Shown: in pieces, positions 43,343 through 52,316 of the stretch
Position numbering within the stretch: position 1 is the stretch's first letter
Layout: the number at the start of each line of letters is the position of its first letter
Source of the DNA: Victivallis sp. Marseille-Q1083
Lineage (GTDB): Bacteria > Verrucomicrobiota > Lentisphaeria > Victivallales > Victivallaceae
DNA length: 64,000 nucleotides
Reading direction: 5' to 3'
Assembly: GCF_903645315.1 (NCBI RefSeq)
Contig: NZ_CAHJXL010000001.1
Location: forward strand, 2,821,501-2,885,500
The notes under the pieces: model-generated
Databases searched by the model: none
The model's input: only the letters and a program-made list of their open reading frames with translations
Told to the model about the DNA's origin: nothing
Position numbers and translations under genes: made by a program

Positions 43343-44629
43343 ATGTTACAGAAGCTCCAAAATGGTGAAATCAAAGTTGCGCTGATCGGTCTGGGTTATG
43401 TCGGCTTGCCGTTGGCGGTTGAATTCGGCAAGAAGTTCGACACGGTGGGCTTCGATGTGAAAGCGGAACGTCTGGAATCGTTGCGCCACGGTGTGGATAC
43501 GACGCTGGAGACTTCACCCGCAGATCTGAAAGCCGCGAAATATTTGAAATATTCCTGCAATCCGGAGGATTTGAAAGACCGTGATGTTTTCATCGTGACG
43601 GTGCCGACCCCGGTGGATCAGTACAATCGTCCGGATCTGACGCCGCTGTATAAAGCGAGCGAAACGGTCGGCAAAGCGATGAAACCGGGTGCGGTCGTCG
43701 TTTACGAAAGTACCGTTTACCCCGGCTGTACCGAAGAGGAATGCGTTCCGGTCCTGGAAAGGTTCAGCGGTTTGAAATACAATGTCGATTTCTTCTGCGG
43801 TTACAGTCCGGAACGGATCAATCCGGGCGATAAGGAACATACGCTGACCAGGATTTTGAAAATCACTTCCGGCTCGACGCCGGAGACTGCCGAACTGGTC
43901 GATGCGTTGTATAACCGCATTCTGCAGAGCGGCACCCACCGGGCCAGCTGCATCAAGGTTGCCGAAGCGGCGAAAGTGATCGAAAACTCTCAGCGCGACC
44001 TGAACATCGCCTTCGTCAACGAATTGGCGAAAATCTTTCATCTGATCGGAATCGACACCAGCGAAGTGCTGGAAGCGGCCGGCACCAAATGGAATTTTCT
44101 GAAATTCCGGCCTGGCCTGGTCGGCGGCCATTGCATCGGCGTCGATCCTTATTATTTGACCCACAAGGCGCAGGCGCTGGGATATCTGCCTGAGGTGATT
44201 CTGGCCGGCCGCCGCATCAACGACGGCATGGGCAAATATGTGGCGACCGAGGTGGTGAAACTGATGATCAAAAAGGAACAGAAGGTGGCCAATGCCAAAG
44301 TGTTGGTGCTGGGGATCACCTTCAAGGAAAATTGTCCGGATATCCGCAATTCTCATGTGGTCGATGTGGTGCGCGGTCTGGAAGAGTTCGGCTGCCGGGT
44401 CGATATTTATGACCCCTGGGCCGATCCGGGAGAGGTCAGGCACGAATACGATCTGGATTCGGTCCGGGAGCTGTCGGCACTGAAACCCGGCGAGTACGAT
44501 GCCATTGTGCTGGCCGTTTCCCACCGCCAGTTTGCGACGCTCGATTTCCGCCGGTTTCAGAAATCGCATGCCGTGGTTTTCGATATCAAGGGGCTGCTGC
44601 CCAAAGAAGCGGTGGATGGACGGTTGTAA
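43343..44629 (+). CDS. UDP-N-acetylhexosamine 6-dehydrogenase (WbpO/TviB type)
   Basis: NAD-dependent nucleotide-sugar dehydrogenase, 428 residues, that oxidises C6 of UDP-GalNAc or UDP-GlcNAc to the uronic acid. The Rossmann fold starts KVALIGLGYVGLPLAVEFG and the central domain has VYESTVYPGCTEEECVP. The catalytic cysteine is in VGGHCIGVDPYYL, and a C-terminal NAD/UDP-binding domain begins VLVLGITFKENCPDIRNS. GGA stands near the ATG. It is followed directly (no gap) by the 4-epimerase. The pair matches WbpO-WbpP and TviB-TviC, which make UDP-GalNAcA from UDP-GlcNAc. Confidence 0.93.
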   Translation: MLQKLQNGEIKVALIGLGYVGLPLAVEFGKKFDTVGFDVKAERLESLRHGVDTTLETSPADLKAAKYLKYSCNPEDLKDRDVFIVTVPTPVDQYNRPDLTPLYKASETVGKAMKPGAVVVYESTVYPGCTEEECVPVLERFSGLKYNVDFFCGYSPERINPGDKEHTLTRILKITSGSTPETAELVDALYNRILQSGTHRASCIKVAEAAKVIENSQRDLNIAFVNELAKIFHLIGIDTSEVLEAAGTKWNFLKFRPGLVGGHCIGVDPYYLTHKAQALGYLPEVILAGRRINDGMGKYVATEVVKLMIKKEQKVANAKVLVLGITFKENCPDIRNSHVVDVVRGLEEFGCRVDIYDPWADPGEVRHEYDLDSVRELSALKPGEYDAIVLAVSHRQFATLDFRRFQKSHAVVFDIKGLLPKEAVDGRL

Positions 44630-45616
44630 ATGATGAAAAAGCGAGTTGAAAATTCCCGAATCCTGGTGACCGGCGGCGCCGGTTTCATCGGTTCCAATCT
44701 GGTGGAAACGCTGTTGGCCCAGAACAACGAAGTGGTGGTTCTGGACAACTTCATGACCGGCAGGCGGGAAAATCTGGCTCCGTTCGCCTCGCATAAGGCT
44801 TTCGCCTTGATCGAGGGCGACATCCGGGACATGGCGGTGTGCCGCCAGGCGGTCGACGGCGCCGATTATGTGCTGCACGAAGCCGCATTGGGATCGGTGC
44901 CGCGTTCGATCAAAGATCCGATGACATCGACGGAAGTGAATATCAGCGGCTTTGTCAATCTGCTCTTTGCGGCGCAGGAAGCGAAAGTCAAACGTTTCGT
45001 CTATGCGGCGAGTTCTTCGACTTACGGGGACAGCAAGAGCCTGCCCAAAGTGGAAGACAAGATCGGCCGGCCGTTGAGCCCGTATGCGATCACCAAATAT
45101 GTCGACGAGCTGTTCGCCGAGAATTTCAGTAAGACTTACGGGATTGAAACGATCGGGCTGCGGTATTTCAACGTGTTCGGCCGTCGGCAGGATCCGTACG
45201 GCGCCTATGCGGCGGTGATTCCGAAGTTTGTGATGAGTCTGATGAAACATGAAAGTCCGGTGATCAACGGGGACGGCAGTTACAGCCGGGATTTTACTTA
45301 CATCGATAATGTGATCCAGGCCAATCAGTTGGCGTTGCTGGCGGATCGGCCGGAAGCGGTCAACCAGGTTTACAACGTGGCCTTCGGCGAACGCACGACC
45401 TTGAATCAGCTTTTCAAATATCTGCGCGAATATCTGACGGAATTCGATCCGGAGATAGCCAAAGTCGAGCCGCAATACGGTCCCAACCGCGCCGGCGACA
45501 TTCCGCACAGTCTGGCCTGCATCGACAAGGCCAGGAAGCGGTTGGGGTATAAGCCGGAATATAATATGCGTCAGGGCTTAAAGTTCGCTACTCGGTGGTA
45601 TTTCGAAAATCTATGA
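44630..45616 (+). CDS. UDP-N-acetylglucosamine 4-epimerase (WbpP/TviC type)
   Basis: Short-chain dehydrogenase-type epimerase, 328 residues, that interconverts UDP-GlcNAc and UDP-GalNAc (or their uronic forms). NAD-binding motif TGGAGFIGSNLVE, catalytic SSSTYGDSK with YAITKY (Tyr and Lys), and the WbpP-type ALGSVPRSIKDPM loop are present. The ATG follows the dehydrogenase stop with no gap. This is the last GC-rich gene before the AT-rich cassette. Confidence 0.93.
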   Translation: MMKKRVENSRILVTGGAGFIGSNLVETLLAQNNEVVVLDNFMTGRRENLAPFASHKAFALIEGDIRDMAVCRQAVDGADYVLHEAALGSVPRSIKDPMTSTEVNISGFVNLLFAAQEAKVKRFVYAASSSTYGDSKSLPKVEDKIGRPLSPYAITKYVDELFAENFSKTYGIETIGLRYFNVFGRRQDPYGAYAAVIPKFVMSLMKHESPVINGDGSYSRDFTYIDNVIQANQLALLADRPEAVNQVYNVAFGERTTLNQLFKYLREYLTEFDPEIAKVEPQYGPNRAGDIPHSLACIDKARKRLGYKPEYNMRQGLKFATRWYFENL

Positions 45617-45679
45617 GTTTCTGTTTCCATTTTTAATGTTTCGGCGAATAAATCGGTTTGCACTTCTCGTGATCATTCT

Positions 45680-45840
45680 ACGGAAACCATAAGCGTAATT
45701 CTGGGTATTTGTAATCATTTGCAGGATCTGGATAGTGTCATCGGTCATTACTTAATCCAAGCAGCAATTATTCTGATTTAAGAGCTGCAAGGAATGACGA
45801 TGTGTTTTGGATATATTGTGCTATAAAATCAAAATCCAAC
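45680..45840 (+). pseudogene. remnant of a family 2 glycosyltransferase
   Basis: The 335-bp gap 45617-45951 has no intact gene. From 45680 a 33-codon open stretch reads ISVILGICNHLQDLDSVI then ends at TAA 45779. This resembles the amino end of a GT2 glycosyltransferase. Directly after, in another frame from 45781, RAARNDDVFWIYCAIK recalls the later AAARND segment of GT2 enzymes. This looks like a GT2 gene reduced by internal deletion and frameshift at the edge of the AT-rich cassette. The similarity is by eye only. Confidence 0.4.
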
Positions 45841-45951
45841 TTTTGAGAGGCTTTTGGTTTACGATCTCCGATTCATGCGGAAATATATAAACCAAAGATA
45901 TCACACGACAAGAAATTATAAACCATCGCCGCGATAGCTATTCCGTTCACA

Positions 45952-47064
45952 ATGAAGAAAAAAGTGTTCTGTGTCCTGCGCTCGTTAGGGGCTGGAGGAG
46001 CCCAAAAAGCTCTTACTTTTGTTGCCAACCTATTAGCTGCAACAGATGATTATGAAGTTCATTTGATTACTTTGTATCAATCTACATCATCTTTGACTTT
46101 GGAACCATCCATAAAAGTTATTTATGGACCATATTCTAAAGATGAATTTACCAACAGTTCCTTTTGGGGCAGAAAGAAAAAACAAATTCAGAATCTAATC
46201 TGGATTCACAAGATCATAAAGAACAGCAAACCAGATCTCATGATCGTTTTTTTAGCGGATCTTGTTTTCCTATGCAAGATGGCGATGTTTGGTTTGAGAA
46301 TTCCATTTATTGCATCAGAGCGCGGAACGCCACAGAATTTTTCTTTTCTGCAAAAAATTAGGTATTGTTGGGGGTATTTGCTGGCAGATGTAGTTGTTTT
46401 TCAAACGAAACGGCAGCAGCAGTATTTTTCGTCTGCGATTCAGAAAAAAAGTTACATTATAGAAAATGCAATTACCATAAGGAATGATGATGCCAGAAAC
46501 GTAAATAATCAAGTTACGAGAAATCCATATTTTATGGCCGGTGGAGCGCTTTCTTCGATTAAGGGGTTTGATATTGCAATACTTGCCTCCGAACTTGTTA
46601 CCGCAAAGTTTCCGGACTTCCAATTACATATTTACGGTGATGGCCCCGAGCGTCAACATCTTCAACAAATGATATTTGAACACCATCTTGAACGGAATGT
46701 TATACTGAAGGGCGAAAAAGATAATATTTTTGAACATGCAAATCGATATTCCGGTTTTCTGCTTTCCAGTCGCAGCGAAGGAATTCCGAATGTGCTTTTG
46801 GAAGCAATTTTAACGGGACTTCCTGTCGTTGCTACGGATTGTCTATCCGGTGGGCCGCGGACAATTCTGAATGACGGTAGAAGAGGGGTTTTGATTCCGA
46901 CAGAAGATCCGGAGAAAATGGCTCAGGGTATTATTTCTATTTTATCGGATCCAGAACAGTCGCAGAAGATCGCATTATCCTGCCGTGAAGAATGCAAGCA
47001 ACAATTCGGACCAACAAGAATAGCCCAAAAATGGATAAATCTCGTCAAAAAGATTTTGGAATAA
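45952..47064 (+). CDS. glycosyltransferase family 4
   Basis: GT-B fold glycosyltransferase, 370 residues, that adds a sugar to the lipid-linked repeat unit at the cytoplasmic face. The start is VFCVLRSLGAGGAQKALTFVANLL. The C-terminal half has GGALSSIKGFDIAI, LHIYGDGPERQHLQQMI and the nucleotide-sugar E-x7-E region SRSEGIPNVLLEAILTGLPVVATD, the GT4 signature. It is the first gene of the AT-rich cassette and overlaps the PIG-L gene by one base. Sugar specificity is unknown. Confidence 0.9.
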   Translation: MKKKVFCVLRSLGAGGAQKALTFVANLLAATDDYEVHLITLYQSTSSLTLEPSIKVIYGPYSKDEFTNSSFWGRKKKQIQNLIWIHKIIKNSKPDLMIVFLADLVFLCKMAMFGLRIPFIASERGTPQNFSFLQKIRYCWGYLLADVVVFQTKRQQQYFSSAIQKKSYIIENAITIRNDDARNVNNQVTRNPYFMAGGALSSIKGFDIAILASELVTAKFPDFQLHIYGDGPERQHLQQMIFEHHLERNVILKGEKDNIFEHANRYSGFLLSSRSEGIPNVLLEAILTGLPVVATDCLSGGPRTILNDGRRGVLIPTEDPEKMAQGIISILSDPEQSQKIALSCREECKQQFGPTRIAQKWINLVKKILE

Positions 47065-47918
47065 TGATTAAGAGAGTTTTGATCTGTTTGTATTCAGTTG
47101 TACATACCGGATATTTAAATTTATGTTGGTTTTTACAATTCCAGATTTGTAAAAATACGCAAAAATCATCAATTTCCGGGAGTAAAGATGTTTCATCCTT
47201 ACCCTTTAAGCATGCACTTTATCTAGTTCCGCACGCAGATGATGATCTGATCAGCGGTTGGTCATTTCTAAAACGTAACAGAGAGCGTATCTCTCTATTC
47301 TATTGTGGTTTTACGGGATCTAGAACGGATGAGAAAAACCGGAAAATCAGAAGAAATGAATTTGTGCAATACTGTACGAAAAATGATTTTTATTTTATTG
47401 AATCAAATGGTAATTATGCAAAAGAAATTGATCAAATCCTGAAAACTAAACAATACGATGCGGTTTTTTTGCCTTGTTATCTGGACTGGCATAAAGAGCA
47501 TCGACAGTTGGATGAAATGTTGGAAAAGATTGATTTGAATAATTTACAAATCATTTGGTATTCCGTAACTGTTCCTCTGACCGCTCAAGTCAACAACGCC
47601 TGTTCTCCCATGACGGAACAGGAACAGAAAGAAAAATGGATACAGTTCAAACAAACATATCGTTCACAATGTATGCCGATCATGCGGTTGAAATATCAGG
47701 AAAGGCTTACTGGGATGCAGTTGGGATATTTTGCAGTGGAATCATTTTATATTTTCCCGGATACAGAGGCATTTCTATGTTTAATGAACAAATTTCATAA
47801 AATAAATGAAGTTACACCATTTGATTGTTTGAGTGAAAAAATCAATAATCTTTCCAAAATTCGTCAGTTTGTAGCAGAAAAATTTGTATTGGATTTTGAT
47901 CATGCCATCAGCAAGTAA
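47064..47918 (+). CDS. PIG-L/LmbE family deacetylase
   Basis: Zinc-dependent deacetylase family (PF02585), 284 residues. The metal motif appears as VPHADDDLIS (family consensus HPDDE) near residue 55 and the second histidine region as DWHKEHRQLDEM. Family members remove acetyl from N-acetylglucosamine groups. A hydrophobic segment at the amino end (about 5-30) might anchor it to the membrane. It starts on the last base of the glycosyltransferase stop (TAATG) and overlaps the flippase gene by 17 bases, so all three are coupled. It could deacetylate a HexNAc residue of the polysaccharide, giving a free amine. Confidence 0.82.
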   Translation: MIKRVLICLYSVVHTGYLNLCWFLQFQICKNTQKSSISGSKDVSSLPFKHALYLVPHADDDLISGWSFLKRNRERISLFYCGFTGSRTDEKNRKIRRNEFVQYCTKNDFYFIESNGNYAKEIDQILKTKQYDAVFLPCYLDWHKEHRQLDEMLEKIDLNNLQIIWYSVTVPLTAQVNNACSPMTEQEQKEKWIQFKQTYRSQCMPIMRLKYQERLTGMQLGYFAVESFYIFPDTEAFLCLMNKFHKINEVTPFDCLSEKINNLSKIRQFVAEKFVLDFDHAISK

Positions 47919-49413
47919 ACTTGTTGTCAATTCTGTTTTATATTCCTTCAGCGGAATTTTATCAAAATGTTTGGGATTTTTTCTTTTACCGGTATACACT
48001 TTTTACCTTTCCCCTGCGGATTACGGGATCATCAATTTGCTTTTGAGCTTTGTCAGTATGTGTTCATATTTTGTTCTTCTCTCACTTGATTCTGGATTGA
48101 TGCGTTATTTCGCTGAATATAGAGATCAGCCGCAAACCCTGCGGCGTTTATACGGAAGCTTGATTTTAGTTGTTTTCAGCTGTTACCTTCTGTTTGTAAT
48201 TATACTTATTCTATTCCGTGATTGGTTTGATGAAACGTTTTTTAAGGGGATCGCATTTCTTCCGTATGTTGTGATCAGTCTATTGATCTTAGGGGGCAGC
48301 GCTACTTTTACACTGCACAGACGGTATTTGGAGGCTTCGCAACAGGGGAAAAAATTAGTTTCCATATCTGTTTTTGCGACTTTTCTGACGGCAGGGACAG
48401 CACTTTCTTTTTTGGCGTTATTTCATTGGGGAGCCAAAGGTATGCTTCTAGCCACATTGACATCAGAAGGATTTTATCTTTGTTATATGTTTTTTGATAT
48501 TATTCGCAATAAACTTGCTGTATTTTGCTTTGATATGAAACTGATAAAAGAATGTCTTGCATATTCTCTTCCTATTATACCGCATAATATGTCTGGATAT
48601 ATCGGAAACTTCCTTTCCCGCCTGTTTTTGAAAAATGCCGACAGTCTGGCTTCTCTCGGGATTTTCAGTGTCGCTTTGCAAATAGCGTCGGCGCTAGAAA
48701 CAGTACAAGACTCCTGTGGGCATGCGTATCGTCCATGGTTGAATGAAACTTTGAAAAACAGGGCTTCGGATATGAAGCAGAAAATCAGTGATATATCGAA
48801 ACTTTTGATTTGCTGTTATTGTATCTTGTATCTTGGTGTGGCTGTTTTTTCGATGGAAATAATTGTGATTATGGTAAGTCCCGCTTTTTGGGGAGCATGG
48901 AAAATCGTGGTTGCAATGACCATGGTATATTCATTTTATTCACTGTATTATTTTTATATTTACCAAGCATTTTATTATAAAGAAACGGCTCGCAAGATAT
49001 TCATAGTTTCCATTATGGGAAGTATTGTCATGATTCTTGTAACTTACTTTTCCGTTCCGTACTTAGGGATATGGGGAAATGTAGCGGGGATGTTTGTCAG
49101 TATCAATATCAGATGGCTAGGAATTCGTCTCCTTCTGCGAAATATGGAAAAAATCGGGTATAATATCAAGTATCTGCTGAGCAGTATCTTATCTTCATGT
49201 TTTTTCATTATACTGGGTATAATTCCGGCATTTCTGTTAGAATTTCGAGGGATCTGTTTTTACTATATTGTATATAAATGTGCGATAATAGGGGTATTTG
49301 TCCTGGGCCTTTATTTTGTCAACAGGAAGTTCTTTGAAACGATTGGATTGAAAAATCTGATCTGGAATTATTTATCAAAAAAACTCCATGTATTCAGGAT
49401 GAAAGGTGCTTGA
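47902..49413 (+). CDS. wzx: Wzx-type polysaccharide flippase
   Basis: Multidrug/oligosaccharidyl-lipid/polysaccharide (MOP) superfamily membrane protein, 503 residues, with twelve to fourteen hydrophobic segments. The opening SKLVVNSVLYSFSGILSKCLGFFLLPVYTFYLSPADYGI is the standard Wzx start. It moves the undecaprenyl-linked repeat unit across the inner membrane. ATG 47902 is chosen since it begins the similarity; six more residues are open upstream. DNA is strongly AT-rich. The stop is shared with the ATG of the next gene. Confidence 0.92.
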   Translation: MPSASKLVVNSVLYSFSGILSKCLGFFLLPVYTFYLSPADYGIINLLLSFVSMCSYFVLLSLDSGLMRYFAEYRDQPQTLRRLYGSLILVVFSCYLLFVIILILFRDWFDETFFKGIAFLPYVVISLLILGGSATFTLHRRYLEASQQGKKLVSISVFATFLTAGTALSFLALFHWGAKGMLLATLTSEGFYLCYMFFDIIRNKLAVFCFDMKLIKECLAYSLPIIPHNMSGYIGNFLSRLFLKNADSLASLGIFSVALQIASALETVQDSCGHAYRPWLNETLKNRASDMKQKISDISKLLICCYCILYLGVAVFSMEIIVIMVSPAFWGAWKIVVAMTMVYSFYSLYYFYIYQAFYYKETARKIFIVSIMGSIVMILVTYFSVPYLGIWGNVAGMFVSINIRWLGIRLLLRNMEKIGYNIKYLLSSILSSCFFIILGIIPAFLLEFRGICFYYIVYKCAIIGVFVLGLYFVNRKFFETIGLKNLIWNYLSKKLHVFRMKGA

Positions 49414-50567
49414 TGAAAAAAATAGGTCTTTTGACATTTCATGAATCGGACAATTTCGGGACATGTTTGCAGGCTTTTGCCCTGCAGCATACGCTCAAGA
49501 AAATATCGGGTTGTCAAGTTGAGTTGCTTCGTTATTACAGAAGTAACGTCGTTCGAAAAAGCAAGTTCAATAAACTTCAGGAACTGTTGCGGTTACTTTT
49601 TCAGTGGAATTTTATTTCAATTTTCTGGATTATCTTCGGACGGAAAAAGATTCAACGGCTGAAAAAACGTTTTCGTGAATACAGAGAGAAGTATTATTCT
49701 TACAGTGCGGTGACTTACAGAGAGTATCAGAATTTCTGTGAACATGAGGATGATTATGATGCATATGTTGTCGGAAGTGATATGGTTTGGTCACAAGACC
49801 GGGCGACACCATTAAGTCTGTATTTTCTGAAATTTGCCCAGACGTACAAAAAGATTGCATATGCACCAAGTATTGGCTCTTTACACATAGCAGAGGATTT
49901 ACTGCCGGAATATAAAAAATGGCTTTCCGATTTCCCATATATTTCGTGCCGGGAAAAGTCTGGCTGTGATTTGATTTTTGACTTAACCGGCAGGAAAGTT
50001 CCATTGGTGGCTGATCCGACACTGCTGATTTCCGCAGAGGAATGGAATGATATTTTCCGGTTAGAGAAGAGTTATAAAGCACCTGAAAGTACATTGACTC
50101 TTTTGTCATATCTGTTCGATGGAGTGCCCAAAGGAAGCAGGAAAACATTAGAGGACTTTTGTAAAGCAAATCACATGTCCCAGACAATAATCCCGATGTC
50201 CCCTTATGAGCATTTTTACAGTAAAAATGAACTGCTTGATCCCACGGAATTTGTAGATTTGATTCGAAAAAGCAGTTTGGTCCTGACTAACTCATATCAT
50301 GGACTTGTTTTCAGTATCATCTACCGTAAACCGTTTTGTGTTCTTGCACGTCCGGCGAATGCCCATTGGGTACAATTTGAAGAGCGTCTCACTGGGTTGT
50401 TGCGGTATTTGCATCTTGAGAACCGCCGCATTTCTAATATTTCCGAGCTTACGACGGCTCATCTGACATTAGACTACAGTACAATAGAGCCTCTTCTTCT
50501 GGATTTTATTGCTTCGTCCACGGAATTTCTTCGTTCCTCTTTGCGTGATTCGGAGGGTAGCAAATGA
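49413..50567 (+). CDS. polysaccharide pyruvyl transferase family protein
   Basis: CsaB/WcaK family (PF04230) enzyme, 384 residues, predicted to transfer a pyruvyl ketal from phosphoenolpyruvate to a sugar of the repeat unit. Features: IGLLTFHESDNFGTCLQAFALQHTL at the start, YDAYVVGSDMVWSQ, YISCREKSGCDLI, VADPTLLI, SSLVLTNSYHGLVFSIIYRKPF. The ATG shares a base with the flippase stop, with AAAGG nine bases upstream. It is followed at a 4-base overlap by an acetyltransferase and then by a ferredoxin-like protein, a set often seen together in exopolysaccharide loci. Confidence 0.88.
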   Translation: MKKIGLLTFHESDNFGTCLQAFALQHTLKKISGCQVELLRYYRSNVVRKSKFNKLQELLRLLFQWNFISIFWIIFGRKKIQRLKKRFREYREKYYSYSAVTYREYQNFCEHEDDYDAYVVGSDMVWSQDRATPLSLYFLKFAQTYKKIAYAPSIGSLHIAEDLLPEYKKWLSDFPYISCREKSGCDLIFDLTGRKVPLVADPTLLISAEEWNDIFRLEKSYKAPESTLTLLSYLFDGVPKGSRKTLEDFCKANHMSQTIIPMSPYEHFYSKNELLDPTEFVDLIRKSSLVLTNSYHGLVFSIIYRKPFCVLARPANAHWVQFEERLTGLLRYLHLENRRISNISELTTAHLTLDYSTIEPLLLDFIASSTEFLRSSLRDSEGSK

Positions 50568-51124
50568 CCAAACAAGAATATCGTCATTTTTGTGAGGTGG
50601 AAGTTTTCCGGTTTCAAAAGAGTTCTTTTATAAAAGATTTTTTGAATAAAATCTTTTGTTTGTATTTTTCTCCTTCAACCCGAGCATGTTATCTGATCCG
50701 GAAAATGCAGTTTTTATACCATCGTGGCATGATAGGAAAAATTCGTTCTAAATTTCTGGAAAGAAAAATATTCAAAGAATTCGGAATTTTAATAACGCCC
50801 CATACAAAAATCGGGATAGGATTTCATTTACCACATCCACATGGAATTGTGATTGGTCATGCTGTGCATATTGGGAAAAATGTTTCAATCTATCAGGACG
50901 TCACACTGGGTGGAACACGCATTGGAGACAGTAAACTCAACAACCAACCGAATATCAGTGACGGCAGTATTATCTTTGCTGGAGCAAAAGTTTTGGGTGG
51001 TATAGTATTGGCCGAATTCACAGTTGTTGGCGCCAATGCTGTTTTGCTTTCAAGCACAGAAGCGAGTGGTGTCTATGCTGGAATTCCTGCGAAACTGGTG
51101 AAAAATAATGCGGCTCAAAAATAA
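50564..51124 (+). CDS. serine O-acetyltransferase-like left-handed beta-helix enzyme
   Basis: Hexapeptide-repeat acyltransferase, 186 residues, CysE/LbH_SAT type. After a helical amino part (about 1-75) come repeats such as GIGFHLPHPHGIVIGHAVHIGKNVSIYQDVTLGG, with the catalytic histidine in HPHG, and SIIFAGAKVLGGIVLAEFTVVGANAVLLSS. In a capsule locus it probably acetylates a sugar hydroxyl; a cysteine-synthesis role is unlikely. The ATGA overlap with the pyruvyl transferase and the 17-bp overlap with the next gene show tight coupling. Confidence 0.87.
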   Translation: MTKQEYRHFCEVEVFRFQKSSFIKDFLNKIFCLYFSPSTRACYLIRKMQFLYHRGMIGKIRSKFLERKIFKEFGILITPHTKIGIGFHLPHPHGIVIGHAVHIGKNVSIYQDVTLGGTRIGDSKLNNQPNISDGSIIFAGAKVLGGIVLAEFTVVGANAVLLSSTEASGVYAGIPAKLVKNNAAQK

Positions 51125-52310
51125 CATAACGGAGATTGAGCGGAAGGATTGTACCGGGTGTGGAGCATGTCAGGCGGCTTGTCCCGTGGATTGCATTGTC
51201 ATGAAACCGGATCCAGAGGGATTTAGCTGTCCCTCTTTAGTGCCGGAGAAATGTTTGAACTGTGGAAAATGTTTGACAGTCTGCCATACACGGATTGCAG
51301 TTTTAAACGAAAATGATCTACCTCGGTCATATATTGTTCAAGCGAAGGATCACGAACACATAAAATTGAGTTCTTCAGGAGGTGTTTTTGCCGAAAGTGC
51401 GCGGTATGTGATTGAACAACTTCAGGGGGTTGTATATGGTGCTGCATTTGATGAGACAATGAATGTTGTCCATGAGAAAATAGAAACGACTTCAGGGATC
51501 GGCAAGTTGCAGAATTCGAAATACGTACAAAGCAGAACAGACCATTGCTTTGAGGAAATTCGCCGATTCTTGGAGAATCACAGAATCGTTCTTTTTTCCG
51601 GCGTCCCCTGTCAGGTGGCTGGATTGAAGGCATATCTTGGCAAAAATTATCCGACATTGCTGACAATGGATCTGATTTGCCATGGAGTAGCCAGTCCAGA
51701 ATTTTTGCAACGGTCTTTTGAGGAGCTGTCAAAGCAGTATGACAGTCCAATCATATCTTGCCTTTTTCGGACACGTCGCGGATTTCACGCCAAACGGACA
51801 TTATTTCGAAGTCGAATTGGGTTCCAAAACGGAAAAATCCTTGAGCGCAATCATTCATATGATCCTTATTATTCCATCTATTTGAAGGGAGTCGGTTTTC
51901 GAGAAGCCTGCTACAGATGTCGCTATACTTCACTGAATCGTACAGGAGATATCACAATAGGCGATTGCGACAGTCATAATCTTTATCCATCGTTTTGTCC
52001 AGAGTATTCCAATTCCGCCGTTTTGCTCAATACGCAGAAAGGGATCGAACTGTGGGAAAAAATTTCGGCGTATTTTGTATTTCAACCTATTGATCCTCTG
52101 CGAGAGCAGCAGTGCAATAAACAGCTTCTTTCGCCCTATCCCAGGCCATTGGAACGGGATGGTTTTTATGAACGACTGAAAGAAATGACATGGAGGGAAG
52201 TATCTTCCGGTTTTGCCCGTCCATTTACAGTAAAAGCCCGGATCAGAAATTTTCTGACCGGATATCTGGCGATTGCTTGGGTTGCTAAGTTGAAAATTTT
52301 TTTCAGATAA
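51108..52310 (+). CDS. 4Fe-4S protein with F420 hydrogenase beta-subunit-like domain
   Basis: A 400-residue protein with two ferredoxin clusters at the amino end, CTGCGACQAACPVDC and CLNCGKCLTVCH (about 15-60). FrhB_N/FrhB_C domains follow (LSSSGGVFAESARYVI, VLFSGVPCQVAGLKAYL, LICHGVASPEF, CYRCRYTSLNRTGDITIGDC). Such FrhB-like proteins occur beside polysaccharide pyruvyl transferases in many exopolysaccharide loci, where their reaction is not known. Coenzyme F420 itself is not expected here. A flavin- and Fe-S-dependent redox step on the glycan or its precursor is an inference. Confidence 0.85.
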   Translation: MRLKNNITEIERKDCTGCGACQAACPVDCIVMKPDPEGFSCPSLVPEKCLNCGKCLTVCHTRIAVLNENDLPRSYIVQAKDHEHIKLSSSGGVFAESARYVIEQLQGVVYGAAFDETMNVVHEKIETTSGIGKLQNSKYVQSRTDHCFEEIRRFLENHRIVLFSGVPCQVAGLKAYLGKNYPTLLTMDLICHGVASPEFLQRSFEELSKQYDSPIISCLFRTRRGFHAKRTLFRSRIGFQNGKILERNHSYDPYYSIYLKGVGFREACYRCRYTSLNRTGDITIGDCDSHNLYPSFCPEYSNSAVLLNTQKGIELWEKISAYFVFQPIDPLREQQCNKQLLSPYPRPLERDGFYERLKEMTWREVSSGFARPFTVKARIRNFLTGYLAIAWVAKLKIFFR

Positions 52311-52316
52311 GACGTC

